NCBI GenBank assembly: GCA_018816105.1
Contig: JAHIWE010000033.1
Coordinates: 1 to 43,769, forward strand
Reading direction: 5' to 3'
DNA: 43,769 nucleotides
Origin: a bacterium
GTDB taxonomy: Bacteria; Campylobacterota; Campylobacteria; Campylobacterales; Arcobacteraceae
Under the pieces are notes generated by a model. The model was not told where the DNA came from, made no database searches, and saw only the letters and a list, made by a program, of their open reading frames with translations. Positions 23,498 to 33,981 of this stretch are shown piece by piece (position 1 is the stretch's first letter; the number at the start of each line of letters is the position of its first letter). A program made the position numbers and the translations under genes.

Positions 23498-24688
23498 TCA
23501 ATACAAAAATCCCATAAGCCAAAGGGGTATTTTATTAGCAAATCCTATTTCAATATCATCTGAGATAACAAAACCATTTTTATTTCCTTTTAATTGGGAA
23601 TCATCTTTAGAAGCCCCACCTATTTCAAAAACAAAATTATCATTTACTATAAAATCTCCTCTATCATGATAATGAACCTGATGATGAAGACCCACTTGTG
23701 ATACAAAAAAACTTTCTCTAATAGCTCCTATATCTCCATTTCCACAAAGTATTCTAAATAAGTTTGGATTATCTAAAAGAAGTTTATCTGGTTTATTGAT
23801 AGCTCTCATTCCAGCCCCACCTCTTACAATATGAATTAAACTTCCAGCATCCATTCTTTCAAGGTATTTTTGAAGTGTAGGCCAAGATGTTCCAACAGCA
23901 GAACTAAGTTTTGAGATGTTTAATTCATAAGGTTTTGTAGAACAAAGCATATAAATTATTTTTTTTAATTTATCTAATTTTGAAGGGTCAATATGATAAA
24001 TACCACAAAGATCTGAATCAATAGTAAGATTTATTACTTCAAGAAGTTTTATAGGATAATCACTTAAAGATTCTTGATAAAAAGGGTAACAACCATATTT
24101 CAAATAATCATTAAATTGTTCCAAGGGTCTGATTTGTTTCATAATATTAAAAACGATATCTTCATGATTTTTTAATATTTCATCTAAGGTATAGCTTTTG
24201 AAAGATTGTTTAGTTTGTAGTTCACAAAACTCTCTTAAAGATAAAACTCCTAAAGTATGAAGAACAGCCCTTCTTGATAAATCACCAGATGAATGTTCTA
24301 TTTGAAGTGCTGATGAACCACTAAATAATACTTGTAATTCAAATACATCATAAATTGCTTTTAAATCTTTTGAGAAATTATTATTTTTATGAATTTCATC
24401 TATTATGAATAATTTTCCACCTCTTGCATAAAAAGCTTCAGCTATTTCATAAAGATTTTCTCCACTCATTGCAGGATGGTCACAACTAACATATAATATT
24501 TTTGAAATTGGGATTTCTAAACTTTTTGCATATTGTAAAAGAATAGTACTTTTACCAGCACCTCGAGCACCTTTAATACCAATTAATTTACTATTAAAAT
24601 CAATTTTTGAGTAAAGATATCTTTCATATGTAGGCACTTGTCTTGCTAATATTTGAGCTGATATTTTTTGCAATATTTCTAAATTCAT
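23498..24688 (-). CDS. AAA-type ATPase with C-terminal winged helix (AAA_14-like)
   Basis: The 396-residue protein has Walker A 'GARGAGKST' (residues 40-48), Walker B 'KLFIIDEIHK' (about 90-100) and sensor segment 'VLFSGSSALQI'. A later 'YLKYGCYPFYQES' and a C-terminal helix-turn-helix-like stretch 'LNISKLSSAVGTSWPTLQKYLERM'-type region (about 247-270) follow. This layout matches the large family of 'ATP-binding' AAA_14 proteins found singly in many bacteria, whose function is unknown; some are thought to be mobile or defence-linked. A perfect 20-base inverted repeat just upstream suggests autoregulation. Confidence 0.75.
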   Translation of the reverse strand: MNLEILQKISAQILARQVPTYERYLYSKIDFNSKLIGIKGARGAGKSTILLQYAKSLEIPISKILYVSCDHPAMSGENLYEIAEAFYARGGKLFIIDEIHKNNNFSKDLKAIYDVFELQVLFSGSSALQIEHSSGDLSRRAVLHTLGVLSLREFCELQTKQSFKSYTLDEILKNHEDIVFNIMKQIRPLEQFNDYLKYGCYPFYQESLSDYPIKLLEVINLTIDSDLCGIYHIDPSKLDKLKKIIYMLCSTKPYELNISKLSSAVGTSWPTLQKYLERMDAGSLIHIVRGGAGMRAINKPDKLLLDNPNLFRILCGNGDIGAIRESFFVSQVGLHHQVHYHDRGDFIVNDNFVFEIGGASKDDSQLKGNKNGFVISDDIEIGFANKIPLWLMGFLY

Positions 24689-24704
24689 TCTTCATCTTTT
24701 ATTG

Positions 24705-24752
24705 TAAAGTATATTTTATAATAATACCAATTTTATTATAAAATATACTTTA
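24705..24752. promoter_or_regulatory. Long inverted repeat upstream of the AAA ATPase gene
   Basis: The 20-base arm at 24705-24724 is the exact reverse complement of the arm at 24733-24752, with an 8-base spacer. Each arm is itself nearly palindromic (TAAAgTATAtTTTA core), so the element looks like two operator copies facing each other. It begins 17 bases before the ATPase start and lies about 80 bases from the divergent phosphoesterase. Confidence 0.7.
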
Positions 24753-24834
24753 TAACAAAATAAATTTCTCAAAATTAAACAAACTCTAAACAATTCATTT
24801 ATACTTCATTAACCAATACCATATACAATCCCAA

Positions 24835-25959
24835 ATGAGTTTCATAATTTTTTTTTCAGTTTTTACAATTGTTTTTGCTTTTCAAACATTGATAATAAAA
24901 AAGCGTCTTATAAATAAACTTGATTTTACGTATAAGACCAAAAAGTATCTAAGCCTAATTCTATATATTACTTTTTTCGGTGTACTTTTGTATCCCGCGG
25001 CTAGATACTATCCTTTAGTGCCTAACTGGCTCTATTTTCTGCTTTCTTTACCAATTGGGGTGATTTTTTTAACATTTATAATTACATTATTACATGAAAT
25101 CATCTCATTTGGATTCTCTAAAACTACTTTTAAAAAAAACAGAAGAGAGTTCTTTAAAAAAGGTTTAGATATAGGTGCTATTTCTGTTGTAATTGCTACG
25201 AATGCAAAGGCTATAGACAATGCAAGAGATATAGAACTTGAAGTTGTTGATGTAAAAATCAATAATTTAAAACAACCCTACTCTATAGTTCAATTAAGTG
25301 ATATTCATATTGGTGGTTTAATTGATAAAGATTTTATTAAATCTTTAGTTGATAAGGTAAATATTTTAAATCCTGATGTTATTGTAATCACAGGTGATTT
25401 AGTTGATACTAAACTTGATTTTGCAAAAGCAGCACTTGATGAATTAAGAAATCTAAAATCAAATTTTGGAACATATTTTATAGTTGGTAATCATGAATAC
25501 TTTCATGGAGTTCAGCCTATTATTGATTATGTAAATTCACTTGGAATAAAAACTCTAGAAAATGAAAATGTTTATATAGGAGCAAAAGATACTGGTTTTT
25601 ATTTGTGCGGAGTTTATGATAGATTTGGAAATAGATATGGTTCATACAAGCCAGATATTAAAAAAGCTTTAGAAAATACAAATAATCATCCAACTGTATT
25701 ATTAGCCCATCAACCAAAATTTATTGATGAACTAGAATCTACAAAAGGCATTGATTTAATTCTTTGTGGACATACTCATGGTGGACAAATTTTTCCATTT
25801 AATTTTTTAGTAAAACTACAACAACCTTATGTAAGAGATTTAAACACTCATAATGAGTTTACACAAGTCTATGTAAACAAAGGTACAGGTTTTTGGGGAC
25901 CACCTATGAGATTAGGTGCTAGTAGTGAGATAACTTTTTTGAAGTTATCTCAAGTTTAA
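24835..25959 (+). CDS. Membrane-anchored calcineurin-like metallophosphoesterase
   Basis: The 374-residue protein has three hydrophobic segments in its first ~95 residues. A soluble domain follows with all metallophosphoesterase motifs: 'LSDIHIGG' (Asp156, His158), 'VITGDLVDT', 'VGNHEY' and '[11 protein letters not shown]'. Relatives include UDP-2,3-diacylglucosamine-type and YkuE-like phosphodiesterases. The YkuE-like arrangement (membrane anchor, then enzyme domain) is closest. No ribosome site was seen before the ATG. Its stop overlaps the stop of the convergent chemoreceptor gene by two bases. Confidence 0.85.
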   Translation: MSFIIFFSVFTIVFAFQTLIIKKRLINKLDFTYKTKKYLSLILYITFFGVLLYPAARYYPLVPNWLYFLLSLPIGVIFLTFIITLLHEIISFGFSKTTFKKNRREFFKKGLDIGAISVVIATNAKAIDNARDIELEVVDVKINNLKQPYSIVQLSDIHIGGLIDKDFIKSLVDKVNILNPDVIVITGDLVDTKLDFAKAALDELRNLKSNFGTYFIVGNHEYFHGVQPIIDYVNSLGIKTLENENVYIGAKDTGFYLCGVYDRFGNRYGSYKPDIKKALENTNNHPTVLLAHQPKFIDELESTKGIDLILCGHTHGGQIFPFNFLVKLQQPYVRDLNTHNEFTQVYVNKGTGFWGPPMRLGASSEITFLKLSQV

Positions 25960-27983
25960 AAACTCTCCCACTCCTCATCATCATTTACTTTTGAAATTAC
26001 ACTTGCTGTTGTTTGTGGTTTTACATTACTTACTGTTGGGGAAATAGCTGTTTGTTTTGTTTCTATTTTTTTTGATTCACTTTTCTTTATAGGCTCTATT
26101 TTTTTAGTATTAGTAATAAATTTATCTAAATTCATATCTTTAGCTTTTGCATCTTTTTTACCAATAAACTCTTTTTCATCAGCTGTTGATACTACAAGTT
26201 TTGCAATATTATCTGTAACAACGGCAACTTCATAACTTTGAGAGGCTATCATAGCATTTTCTTGTGTTTGTCTATCTAAGTGATTTACTGCATCATTTAT
26301 TTGCTCAATTCCATGTAGTTGCTCTTTTGAAGCATTTTGAATATCTTGAATTAAATTTATTGTATGTGTAATATTTTCATTTAATTCTTTATATCCATCA
26401 ATCATATTTCCAGCTATTTGTTTACCATAATTTGCTTTTGAAGTTGCATTTTCAACTATTAATTTTATCTCTTTTGCAGCTTCAGCACTTCTTGCTGCTA
26501 GATTTCTAACTTCTTGTGCAACTACTGCAAATCCACGTCCTGCTTCTCCAGCAGTTGCTGCTTCAACGGCTGCATTTAAAGATAAAATATTTGTTTGAAA
26601 AGCAATTTGATCAATTACTGTTATTGCTGTGTTAATTGCTGTTACTTGTGTATTAATATCATCCATTGCAAGAGTTGTTTCATTTGCTAATTTTTCACCT
26701 TGATTAGCTGATGAAGTAACACTATGAGATAAGGTTGCCATTTTAGAAATACTTTGAGTGCTATTTCTAATATTACTTGTAATTTCTTCAATAGCTGCGG
26801 CTGTTTCTTCCAAAGAAGCGGCTGAAGCAGTTGAACTTTGATTTAATTTAGCCACATTTACAAGTAAAATATCAGAACTTAGATCAAGTGTTAATCCATT
26901 TGTTTTATTATCAACTAACATTTGATTAATTGAATTTTGTAAAGTATTTATTCCTACTACTAATCTCTCAAGAACTCCACCTTTTTCATCATTTGAACGC
27001 ATTTTTAATACTTTTGTATAATTATGTTTTATATATTCTTCTAAAATTTCATCTACTTCTTCAAATCTATTTTTTGTATTTTTTATCATTTCATTAACAT
27101 TATTTTTGAACTCTTCTAATGGAATGTTTGAAGTATTTTTTTCTATTAATTGAGAATACCAACCATTATTTACCCTTGTCATTACAACCTTAGCATCTTC
27201 AATTAACTCTATATCTTGATTTATTGTATTTTCAATTTGTTTAATATTTAAATTTACAAATTTTGCCATTTCACCAAACTCATCTTTTGCTTTATCATCT
27301 AATAAAGAAACATTACTTGATGTTTTGTTTACATATGAAAAAAATGATATTAAGCCATCTTTAAAATCATTTAACGATTTTGTAATAATATTTGAAATCA
27401 CTAATGAACAAACTATAAAAGTTACAATTGAAAGAATCCCTAAAATAACTAATATTGTATTTAATAAATCATGGGCTTTATTTTTTAATTCTATAGCTTC
27501 TGAGTTTATAATTTTTATTTTTTCTTCTAAAGATAGACCAAGATTTGCCATTTGAGAAATTATAGTTTTTATTTCAGCAGGCTCTTCTTTTATACCACTT
27601 TTAAAGTTTTTTATTAATTTCAAAGAAAATAAATCAAAACTCTTAACATATTCTTTTGATAAATCACTTATTTCATCACTTATTTGTCTACTTTGATCTA
27701 ATATCAATTGTTTTTTTAAGTCCATTGTTTTGGAATCTAATGTATTAAAAATCTCTTTCACTTCTTTAGATTTTTCTTCATTTGGAGCTCTTAAAAACTG
27801 ATAAACAGCAATTCTAGCTTTTAGAAGATTCTGAGATAACTCATCTGTTTTTACATAAACTTCATTTCTTGTATTTAAAAGCTTATTATAGTGAATATAT
27901 ACAAAAGAGAATATTCCAACTATTATTATAAATCCCAAAGGAAATAACAATAGTTTTGATTTTGTTTTTATATTTCTTAACAT
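25956..27983 (-). CDS. Methyl-accepting chemotaxis protein with C-terminal xWxxF tail
   Basis: The 675-residue receptor has a membrane segment at about 10-30, an extracytoplasmic helical sensor region (about 31-172), a second membrane segment (about 173-196), a HAMP-like linker and the signalling hairpin. The tip reads '[20 protein letters not shown]' then '[22 protein letters not shown]', the CheA/CheW contact signature. A long flexible Lys/Thr-rich linker leads to a last pentapeptide EWESF, close to the NWETF tether that binds CheR/CheB in enterobacterial receptors. Ligand is unknown, and no chemotaxis genes are adjacent. Confidence 0.92.
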   Translation of the reverse strand: MLRNIKTKSKLLLFPLGFIIIVGIFSFVYIHYNKLLNTRNEVYVKTDELSQNLLKARIAVYQFLRAPNEEKSKEVKEIFNTLDSKTMDLKKQLILDQSRQISDEISDLSKEYVKSFDLFSLKLIKNFKSGIKEEPAEIKTIISQMANLGLSLEEKIKIINSEAIELKNKAHDLLNTILVILGILSIVTFIVCSLVISNIITKSLNDFKDGLISFFSYVNKTSSNVSLLDDKAKDEFGEMAKFVNLNIKQIENTINQDIELIEDAKVVMTRVNNGWYSQLIEKNTSNIPLEEFKNNVNEMIKNTKNRFEEVDEILEEYIKHNYTKVLKMRSNDEKGGVLERLVVGINTLQNSINQMLVDNKTNGLTLDLSSDILLVNVAKLNQSSTASAASLEETAAAIEEITSNIRNSTQSISKMATLSHSVTSSANQGEKLANETTLAMDDINTQVTAINTAITVIDQIAFQTNILSLNAAVEAATAGEAGRGFAVVAQEVRNLAARSAEAAKEIKLIVENATSKANYGKQIAGNMIDGYKELNENITHTINLIQDIQNASKEQLHGIEQINDAVNHLDRQTQENAMIASQSYEVAVVTDNIAKLVVSTADEKEFIGKKDAKAKDMNLDKFITNTKKIEPIKKSESKKIETKQTAISPTVSNVKPQTTASVISKVNDDEEWESF

Positions 27984-28085
27984 TTTGATTCCTTAATCTA
28001 ACGTTTTATAATTATACAACATATGTTTTTAAATACATTTGTATTAGTAATATACAATATTTAAAGATAGTAATTCTTTTATTTA

Positions 28086-28093
28086 TGTATAAT
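28086..28093 (+). promoter_or_regulatory. Candidate promoter of the transglutaminase/ATP-grasp operon
   Basis: TGTATAAT (28086-28093) provides a -10 box with upstream TG about 30 bases before the ATG at 28124. AAGGATAAG supplies the ribosome site. No good -35 is visible. Confidence 0.5.
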
Positions 28094-28123
28094 AATTCTA
28101 ATTTAAATAAATAAGGATAAGTT

Positions 28124-31100
28124 ATGTCTTTGAAAGTTGTAATATCTCACAAAACTCACTATAAATATGATAGAAATATATCTTTATCTCCTCATATTAT
28201 AAGATTAAGACCTGCTCCTCATAGTAGAACCCCTATTGAAGCTTATTCATTAAAAATAAAACCAGATAATCACTTTTTAAACTGGCAACAAGATCCATTT
28301 GGAAACTACATGGCAAGACTTGTATTTCCTGAAAAAACAAAAGAATTTTCAATTGATGTTGAAATTATTGCTGATTTAATTACATTAAATCCATTTGATT
28401 TCTTTGTTGAAGATAGTGCAAAAGATTTTCCTTTTGAATATAAGAAGGAATTAAAAAAAGAGTTAAAACCATATTTAAAAATTGATGAAAAAGGTAAATT
28501 ATTAAAAGACTTCGTAGCTTCTATTGATAAAACACAAAAACCAATCATTGATTTCTTAGTTGAAGTAAATCAAAAAATCAATCAATATGTAAACTACACT
28601 GTACGATTGGAAGCTGGTGTTCAAGAGTGTAAAACTACTTTAGAAAATAAACTAGGTTCATGTAGAGATTCAGCATGGTTATTTGTTCAAGTGTTAAGAC
28701 ATTTAGGACTTGCAGCTCGTTTTGTATCTGGTTACCTAGTTCAATTAACAGCAGATGTTAAATCACTTGATGGACCAAGCGGTCCTGAAGCTGACTTTAC
28801 AGATTTACATGCTTGGACTGAAGTTTATATTCCAGGTGCTGGTTGGGTTGGGCTTGATAGTACAAGTGGCTTATTTGCAGGGGAAGGTCATATTCCACTT
28901 GCTTGTACTCCTCACTATAATAGTGCTCATGCAATTGAAGGATTTAGTGATAAATGTGAAACAGAGTTTTTCTTTGATAATTCTGTAACAAGAATCTTTG
29001 AATCTCCAAGGGTTACAAAACCATATAAAGATGAACAATGGGATGCTATTTATAAACTTGGATTTAAAGTTGATGAAGATTTAGAAAAAAATGATGTTCG
29101 TCTTACAATGGGAGGTGAACCTACTTTTGTATCAATAGATGATATGGAATCACCTCAATGGAATAGTGAAGCTGATGGCCCTCACAAAAGAAAACTTGCA
29201 AATGACTTATCAAGAAAACTATTAGATACTTATGGAAACAATGGTTTACTTCATCATGCTCAAGGAAAATGGTATCCAGGTGAACCACTTCCTAGATGGC
29301 AAACAACAGTGTTTTGGAGAAAAGATGGAAAACCTGTATGGGAAAATCCTGATTTATTAGCCGATATGAATAAGACATATCCATATTCAACTGATGATGC
29401 TAGAAATTTCATATCAACACTATCTTTAATTTTAGGAATAAGTGATGAAAATGTAATTCCTGCTTACGAAGATCCAATTTATTATATTATGAAAGAAGCA
29501 GAACTTCCTTTAGATATTGATCCATTAAAATATGATTTAAAAGATCCTCTTGAAAGAAGAACTATTGCTGAAAAATTAACAAAAGGATTAAATAATCCTG
29601 TTGGATTTGTTCTTCCAGTTAGCTTTGGAGAAACAAAATGGATTACTTCAAAATGGGAATTTAGACGTGGTCACTTATTTTTAGGAGCAGGAAATTCTCC
29701 TTTAGGATTAAGACTTCCACTTGAATCTTTAATTGTTAAACCACAAGTTGAACTTGAACAAGATTTTGAGCAAGATTTATTTGCTTCATATCCAGCTTTA
29801 GGTGAATATATCACAGCTGTTCAAAAAAGAGCTAAAAAAATGAGTAAAAAAACTACTCTAAAAAATAAATATGAAGCTTTTGTAAGAACAGCACTTAGCG
29901 TTGAAATTAGAGATGAAAAACTTTGTATTTTCCTACCTCCAATAAATAAAACAGAAGTTTTCTTAGATTTAATTGCCTCAATTGAAGAAGCAGCAAAAAG
30001 ATTAGAATTAAGTGTAATCATAGAAGGGTATGAACCTCCACATGATTTAAGAACAGATAGAATCAAAGTAACTCCAGATCCAGGTGTTATTGAAGTAAAT
30101 ATTCAACCAGCTAGTTCTTGGAAAGAGTTAAGTGATAACTTACTTTCTTTATATGAAGATGCTAGAGTTTGTAGACTTGGAACTGAGAAATTTATGCTAG
30201 ATGGAAGACACACAGGAACAGGTGGTGGAAATCACGTAACTATTGGAGCTATGGAGCCTAGTGATTCACCATTACTTAGAAATCCTCAATTACTTAGAAG
30301 TCTAATCACATTTTGGCAACACCACCCAGGTTTATCATACCTTTTCTCAGGTGCATTCATAGGACCAACTTCTCAAGCTCCAAGAGTTGATGAAGGAAGA
30401 GCAGAAAATCTATATGAACTTGAAATTGCCTTCTCTCAAATTCCAGAATCTGGAGATGTTCCTTTTTGGTTAACAGATAGATTATTTAGACATATGCTAA
30501 CAGATATCACAGGAAATACCCATAGAAGTGAATTTTGTATAGATAAATTATATTCACCAGATAGTAGTACAGGAAGACTTGGAATCTTAGAGCTTAGAGC
30601 CTTTGATATGCCTCCTCACTCTCAAATGGCACTTTTACAAATGTTATTGGTACGGGCATTAGTATCTTGTTTTTGGGAAAAACCATATAAACATGATTTA
30701 GTTAGATGGGGAACAAGGCTTCATGATAAATTCTTACTTGAGCATTATGTAAAAGAAGATTTAAAAGGTGTAGTTCAATATTTAAATGATGAAGGTTATG
30801 AGTTTAAACTTGATTGGTTTGACCCATTCTTTGAGTTTAGATTCCCATTATATGGAATGACAATGATTGAAGGAATGCCTGTTGAAATCAGATCAGCAAT
30901 TGAGCCTTGGCATGTTCTAGGAGAAGAATCAAGTTCTCAAGGAACTGCTAGATATGTTGATTCATCAGTTGAAAGATTACAAATAAAAATTGAAAACTTC
31001 AATGAAGAAAGATATATCATTACTTGTAATGGTGTTCAAGTTCCATTATCTAGAACAGATGTTGAAGGTGAGTATGTAAGTGGTGTTAGATATAAAGCTT

Positions 31101-31489
31101 GGCAACCATGGTCAGCACTACACCCTACAATTAAAGTAGATACACCTCTAACTTTTGATATAATCGACAAATGGAATACAAGGTCAATTGGAGGGTTCAA
31201 TTATTTTGTTGCACATCCAGGTGGAAGAAGTTATGATAGTTTCCCTGTAAACTCTTATGAAGCAGAATCTAGAAGAATAAATAGATACTGGGACTTCAAC
31301 CATTCACAAGGTGTTGTAACAGAATATGAACCACAAATTGGTGGAGAAAGTAATACTCTTTTTGCAGTTGAGGCTACAAGAACTTTAACTAATAAAAAAG
31401 GAAGTAAAAAACTATTCTTCCACGAAATGCCTAAAAATAAAGAGTATCCTCATACTCTAGACTTAAGACAAAGGTGGATTAGAAAATAG
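28124..31489 (+). CDS. Transglutaminase-DUF2126 fusion (transglutaminase plus amidoligase-like domain)
   Basis: The 1121-residue protein has three parts. An N-terminal transglutaminase-associated beta domain (about 1-110) and a transglutaminase-like core (about 140-300) come first, with catalytic triad candidates Cys180 ('LGSCRDSAWL'), His229 ('DLHAWTEVY') and Asp245 ('GLDSTSG'). A large DUF2126 region (about 325-1121) follows. DUF2126 has been proposed to be a GCS2-like COOH-NH2 ligase; the motif 'LDGRHTGTGGGNH' (about 692-704) is the kind of conserved loop expected for that fold. There is no signal peptide. It starts an operon whose next gene follows with no gap. Likely role: forming or breaking amide bonds on a peptide. 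Product and substrate are unknown. Confidence 0.88.
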   Translation: MSLKVVISHKTHYKYDRNISLSPHIIRLRPAPHSRTPIEAYSLKIKPDNHFLNWQQDPFGNYMARLVFPEKTKEFSIDVEIIADLITLNPFDFFVEDSAKDFPFEYKKELKKELKPYLKIDEKGKLLKDFVASIDKTQKPIIDFLVEVNQKINQYVNYTVRLEAGVQECKTTLENKLGSCRDSAWLFVQVLRHLGLAARFVSGYLVQLTADVKSLDGPSGPEADFTDLHAWTEVYIPGAGWVGLDSTSGLFAGEGHIPLACTPHYNSAHAIEGFSDKCETEFFFDNSVTRIFESPRVTKPYKDEQWDAIYKLGFKVDEDLEKNDVRLTMGGEPTFVSIDDMESPQWNSEADGPHKRKLANDLSRKLLDTYGNNGLLHHAQGKWYPGEPLPRWQTTVFWRKDGKPVWENPDLLADMNKTYPYSTDDARNFISTLSLILGISDENVIPAYEDPIYYIMKEAELPLDIDPLKYDLKDPLERRTIAEKLTKGLNNPVGFVLPVSFGETKWITSKWEFRRGHLFLGAGNSPLGLRLPLESLIVKPQVELEQDFEQDLFASYPALGEYITAVQKRAKKMSKKTTLKNKYEAFVRTALSVEIRDEKLCIFLPPINKTEVFLDLIASIEEAAKRLELSVIIEGYEPPHDLRTDRIKVTPDPGVIEVNIQPASSWKELSDNLLSLYEDARVCRLGTEKFMLDGRHTGTGGGNHVTIGAMEPSDSPLLRNPQLLRSLITFWQHHPGLSYLFSGAFIGPTSQAPRVDEGRAENLYELEIAFSQIPESGDVPFWLTDRLFRHMLTDITGNTHRSEFCIDKLYSPDSSTGRLGILELRAFDMPPHSQMALLQMLLVRALVSCFWEKPYKHDLVRWGTRLHDKFLLEHYVKEDLKGVVQYLNDEGYEFKLDWFDPFFEFRFPLYGMTMIEGMPVEIRSAIEPWHVLGEESSSQGTARYVDSSVERLQIKIENFNEERYIITCNGVQVPLSRTDVEGEYVSGVRYKAWQPWSALHPTIKVDTPLTFDIIDKWNTRSIGGFNYFVAHPGGRSYDSFPVNSYEAESRRINRYWDFNHSQGVVTEYEPQIGGESNTLFAVEATRTLTNKKGSKKLFFHEMPKNKEYPHTLDLRQRWIRK

Positions 31490-33979
31490 ATGTCAATTTT
31501 TGATAGTTGTAGGTTAGAATCATCATTTGATGAAATGTTTGATAAAGATTGTAATGTAAAAGAACAATGGAAAGAAATATTTAATAATCTTGAAAAAACA
31601 GATATAAAACAACTTGAGCAAAAACAAACAGAAATTGATTGGCGTTTAGAAGATAATGGGGTTACTTATAATATTTATAATGATCCTGAAGGAACAAATA
31701 GAAGATGGAATCTAGATCCGATTCCATTTGTTCTAACTAGTGAAGAATGGGAAGAAATTACAAAGGGATTAAAACAAAGAGCAAAGTTATTAAATCTTAT
31801 TTTTAAAGATTTATATACAGAACAACGTTTAATAAAAGAAGGTATTGTTCCTGCTGAAATTATATTTGCTCACAAAAGTTTTATACCTGAAGTATTTAAT
31901 TTTGAAAATCCAGATTATTATACTATGAGATATTATGCTGCTGATATAAGCAGAGGTCCAAATGGAAAATTTTGGGTTATAAATGATAGAACACAATCAC
32001 CATCAGGTCTTGGTTATGCAATAGAGAATAGACTTACTATGAACTCTGTGTTAAATGATTTATATCCAAATATTGAAATCCAAAAAATTGCTAAGTTTAT
32101 AGAAGGTTTTAAGAATATGCTTAAAAAAATAGCTTCTAAAACAAATGATCATCCCTTAGTAACACTCTTAAGTCCTGGTCCTCATAATGAAACATATTTC
32201 GAACATTCGTACCTTAGTTCATTTTTAGATTTAACACTTGTTCAAGGTGAAGATTTACTTACAAAAAATAATCAACTTTGGCTAAAAAGCCTAAGTGGTC
32301 TTAAAAAAGTTGATGCAATAATAAGAAGAGTTGACTCAAAATTTTGTGATCCACTGGAATTAAGAAATGACTCACGACTTGGAGTTGCTGGACTTTTAAA
32401 TGTTGTAAGAGAAGATAATGTTTGTATGATAAATCCAATTGGAGTGGGAATTTTAGAAAATATTGGACTTAATCCTTTTATGAAAAATATCGCTAAGTTT
32501 TTACTTGATGAAGAGTTAATTCTTCCTCAAATAGCAACTTGGTGGTGTGGACAAAAAAAAGAGTTAGATTTTGTAATTAAAAATATAAGAACCCTTTTAA
32601 TAAAAAAAATTGATAAAACTGATGATATAGAGGTTTACTTTGGTAATCAACTAAATGATGAAGAAATCATAAAACTAACTGAAAAAATCAGTAAAAGCCC
32701 ACACTATTATGTGGGTCAAGAAATCATTGACTTCTCAACAATTCCTTCTTTTCATAAGGGAAAAGTAGAACCAAGAAATGCAGTTATTAGAGCATTTGGC
32801 TATTTAGAGGAAGAAAACTTTGAAATTATGCCAAGTGGTCTTGTAAGAGTTTCTGCTTCAAAAGATTCATTAGTAGTTTCAAATCAAAAAGGTGGAACAA
32901 GTAAAGATTTATGGATTTTAGGAAAAAGTGAAGATACATCAAATATTAATATATTCAAATCTAGAGAATTTATTGATACAAGATTAGAAAATATTTCAAC
33001 TAAAAGAGCTGAAAATCTTTTCTGGCTTGGAAGATATCTTAATCGTGCAATTACAATGGCTAGAATGATTCGATTTAATTTAAAAAGTATGCTAAATATT
33101 AATAGATATGAAGATAATACAAATGCAAAACAAGCAACAAAAATATTAAATATTTCATTAACCCATCTATCTATGACTTATCCTGGATTCTTAGAAGAAA
33201 AAGAGATAAAACCTATAGTTGAAATTATTGATTTAATTCAAAATAACAATAGATGTGGAACATTATCTTTTACACTTTCAATGCTTTCTAATATAAATGC
33301 AAATGTTAAAAATCTTCTTACAATGGAAGCTTGGAGAATCTTTGAGAGAATGCAAAAAGAGTGGTTTACATACAATAAAAGACAAATAGTTTCAAATAGA
33401 GATCATATAAATGAACTTGATAAAATTCTTATTTATCTAATGGCATATAAAGAGTTAATCGATGAAAGTATCTTTAAAGAACAAGGTTTGATTTTATATG
33501 ATATTGGTTGTAAAATAGAGGTTTCTCAACTTTTAATCTCTAAACTTCGTTCACTTCTTACAAAAAAACATGATATGTTATTGGAGTATGATATTTTAGA
33601 TTCAATGCTAAACTCTTATGAGAGTTATAACTCATATAGAGCTTATTATCAATCAACACTTGAACTTGAAAATGTTCTTGAATTTTTATTGTTTAATACA
33701 AAATATCCAAAATCTTTGATTTATATACTTGAAGATTTATCATCAAATCTTAAAGATTTACCAAGAGATGGAAAAAACTATCATTTGAGTTCTTTTGAAG
33801 AGCCTATATTTAAATCATATTCAATGTTAAGAGTTTCATCTACTAAAAAACTTTTAGAAATAGAAGAGGATGAAGTTATTTATAAAAATCTTGATAAGTT
33901 TTTATCTGAAATTTCAGACAATTTAGCTCTTACATCAGAAGAGTTAACAAAAACATATTTTTCACACTATAACGAGTAA
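31490..33979 (+). CDS. Circularly permuted ATP-grasp fused to alpha-E domain
   Basis: The 829-residue protein joins two domains that are separate genes in the neighbouring minus-strand operon. Residues about 10-495 form a circularly permuted ATP-grasp (DUF404/DUF407) with segments 'DPIPFVLTSEEWEEITKGLK', 'VINDRTQSPSGLGYAIENR', 'LLSPGPHNETYFEHSYLSSF' and 'DAIIRRVDSKFCDPLELR'. Residues about 500-829 form an alpha-E (DUF403) domain opening 'STKRAENLFWLGRYLNRAIT'. ATP-grasp enzymes ligate a carboxylate to an amine via an acylphosphate. The alpha-E domain always accompanies this ATP-grasp type and has no known activity. It abuts the genes on both sides (0 and 2 bases), so the operon is tight. Confidence 0.9.
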   Translation: MSIFDSCRLESSFDEMFDKDCNVKEQWKEIFNNLEKTDIKQLEQKQTEIDWRLEDNGVTYNIYNDPEGTNRRWNLDPIPFVLTSEEWEEITKGLKQRAKLLNLIFKDLYTEQRLIKEGIVPAEIIFAHKSFIPEVFNFENPDYYTMRYYAADISRGPNGKFWVINDRTQSPSGLGYAIENRLTMNSVLNDLYPNIEIQKIAKFIEGFKNMLKKIASKTNDHPLVTLLSPGPHNETYFEHSYLSSFLDLTLVQGEDLLTKNNQLWLKSLSGLKKVDAIIRRVDSKFCDPLELRNDSRLGVAGLLNVVREDNVCMINPIGVGILENIGLNPFMKNIAKFLLDEELILPQIATWWCGQKKELDFVIKNIRTLLIKKIDKTDDIEVYFGNQLNDEEIIKLTEKISKSPHYYVGQEIIDFSTIPSFHKGKVEPRNAVIRAFGYLEEENFEIMPSGLVRVSASKDSLVVSNQKGGTSKDLWILGKSEDTSNINIFKSREFIDTRLENISTKRAENLFWLGRYLNRAITMARMIRFNLKSMLNINRYEDNTNAKQATKILNISLTHLSMTYPGFLEEKEIKPIVEIIDLIQNNNRCGTLSFTLSMLSNINANVKNLLTMEAWRIFERMQKEWFTYNKRQIVSNRDHINELDKILIYLMAYKELIDESIFKEQGLILYDIGCKIEVSQLLISKLRSLLTKKHDMLLEYDILDSMLNSYESYNSYRAYYQSTLELENVLEFLLFNTKYPKSLIYILEDLSSNLKDLPRDGKNYHLSSFEEPIFKSYSMLRVSSTKKLLEIEEDEVIYKNLDKFLSEISDNLALTSEELTKTYFSHYNE

Positions 33980-33981
33980 TT

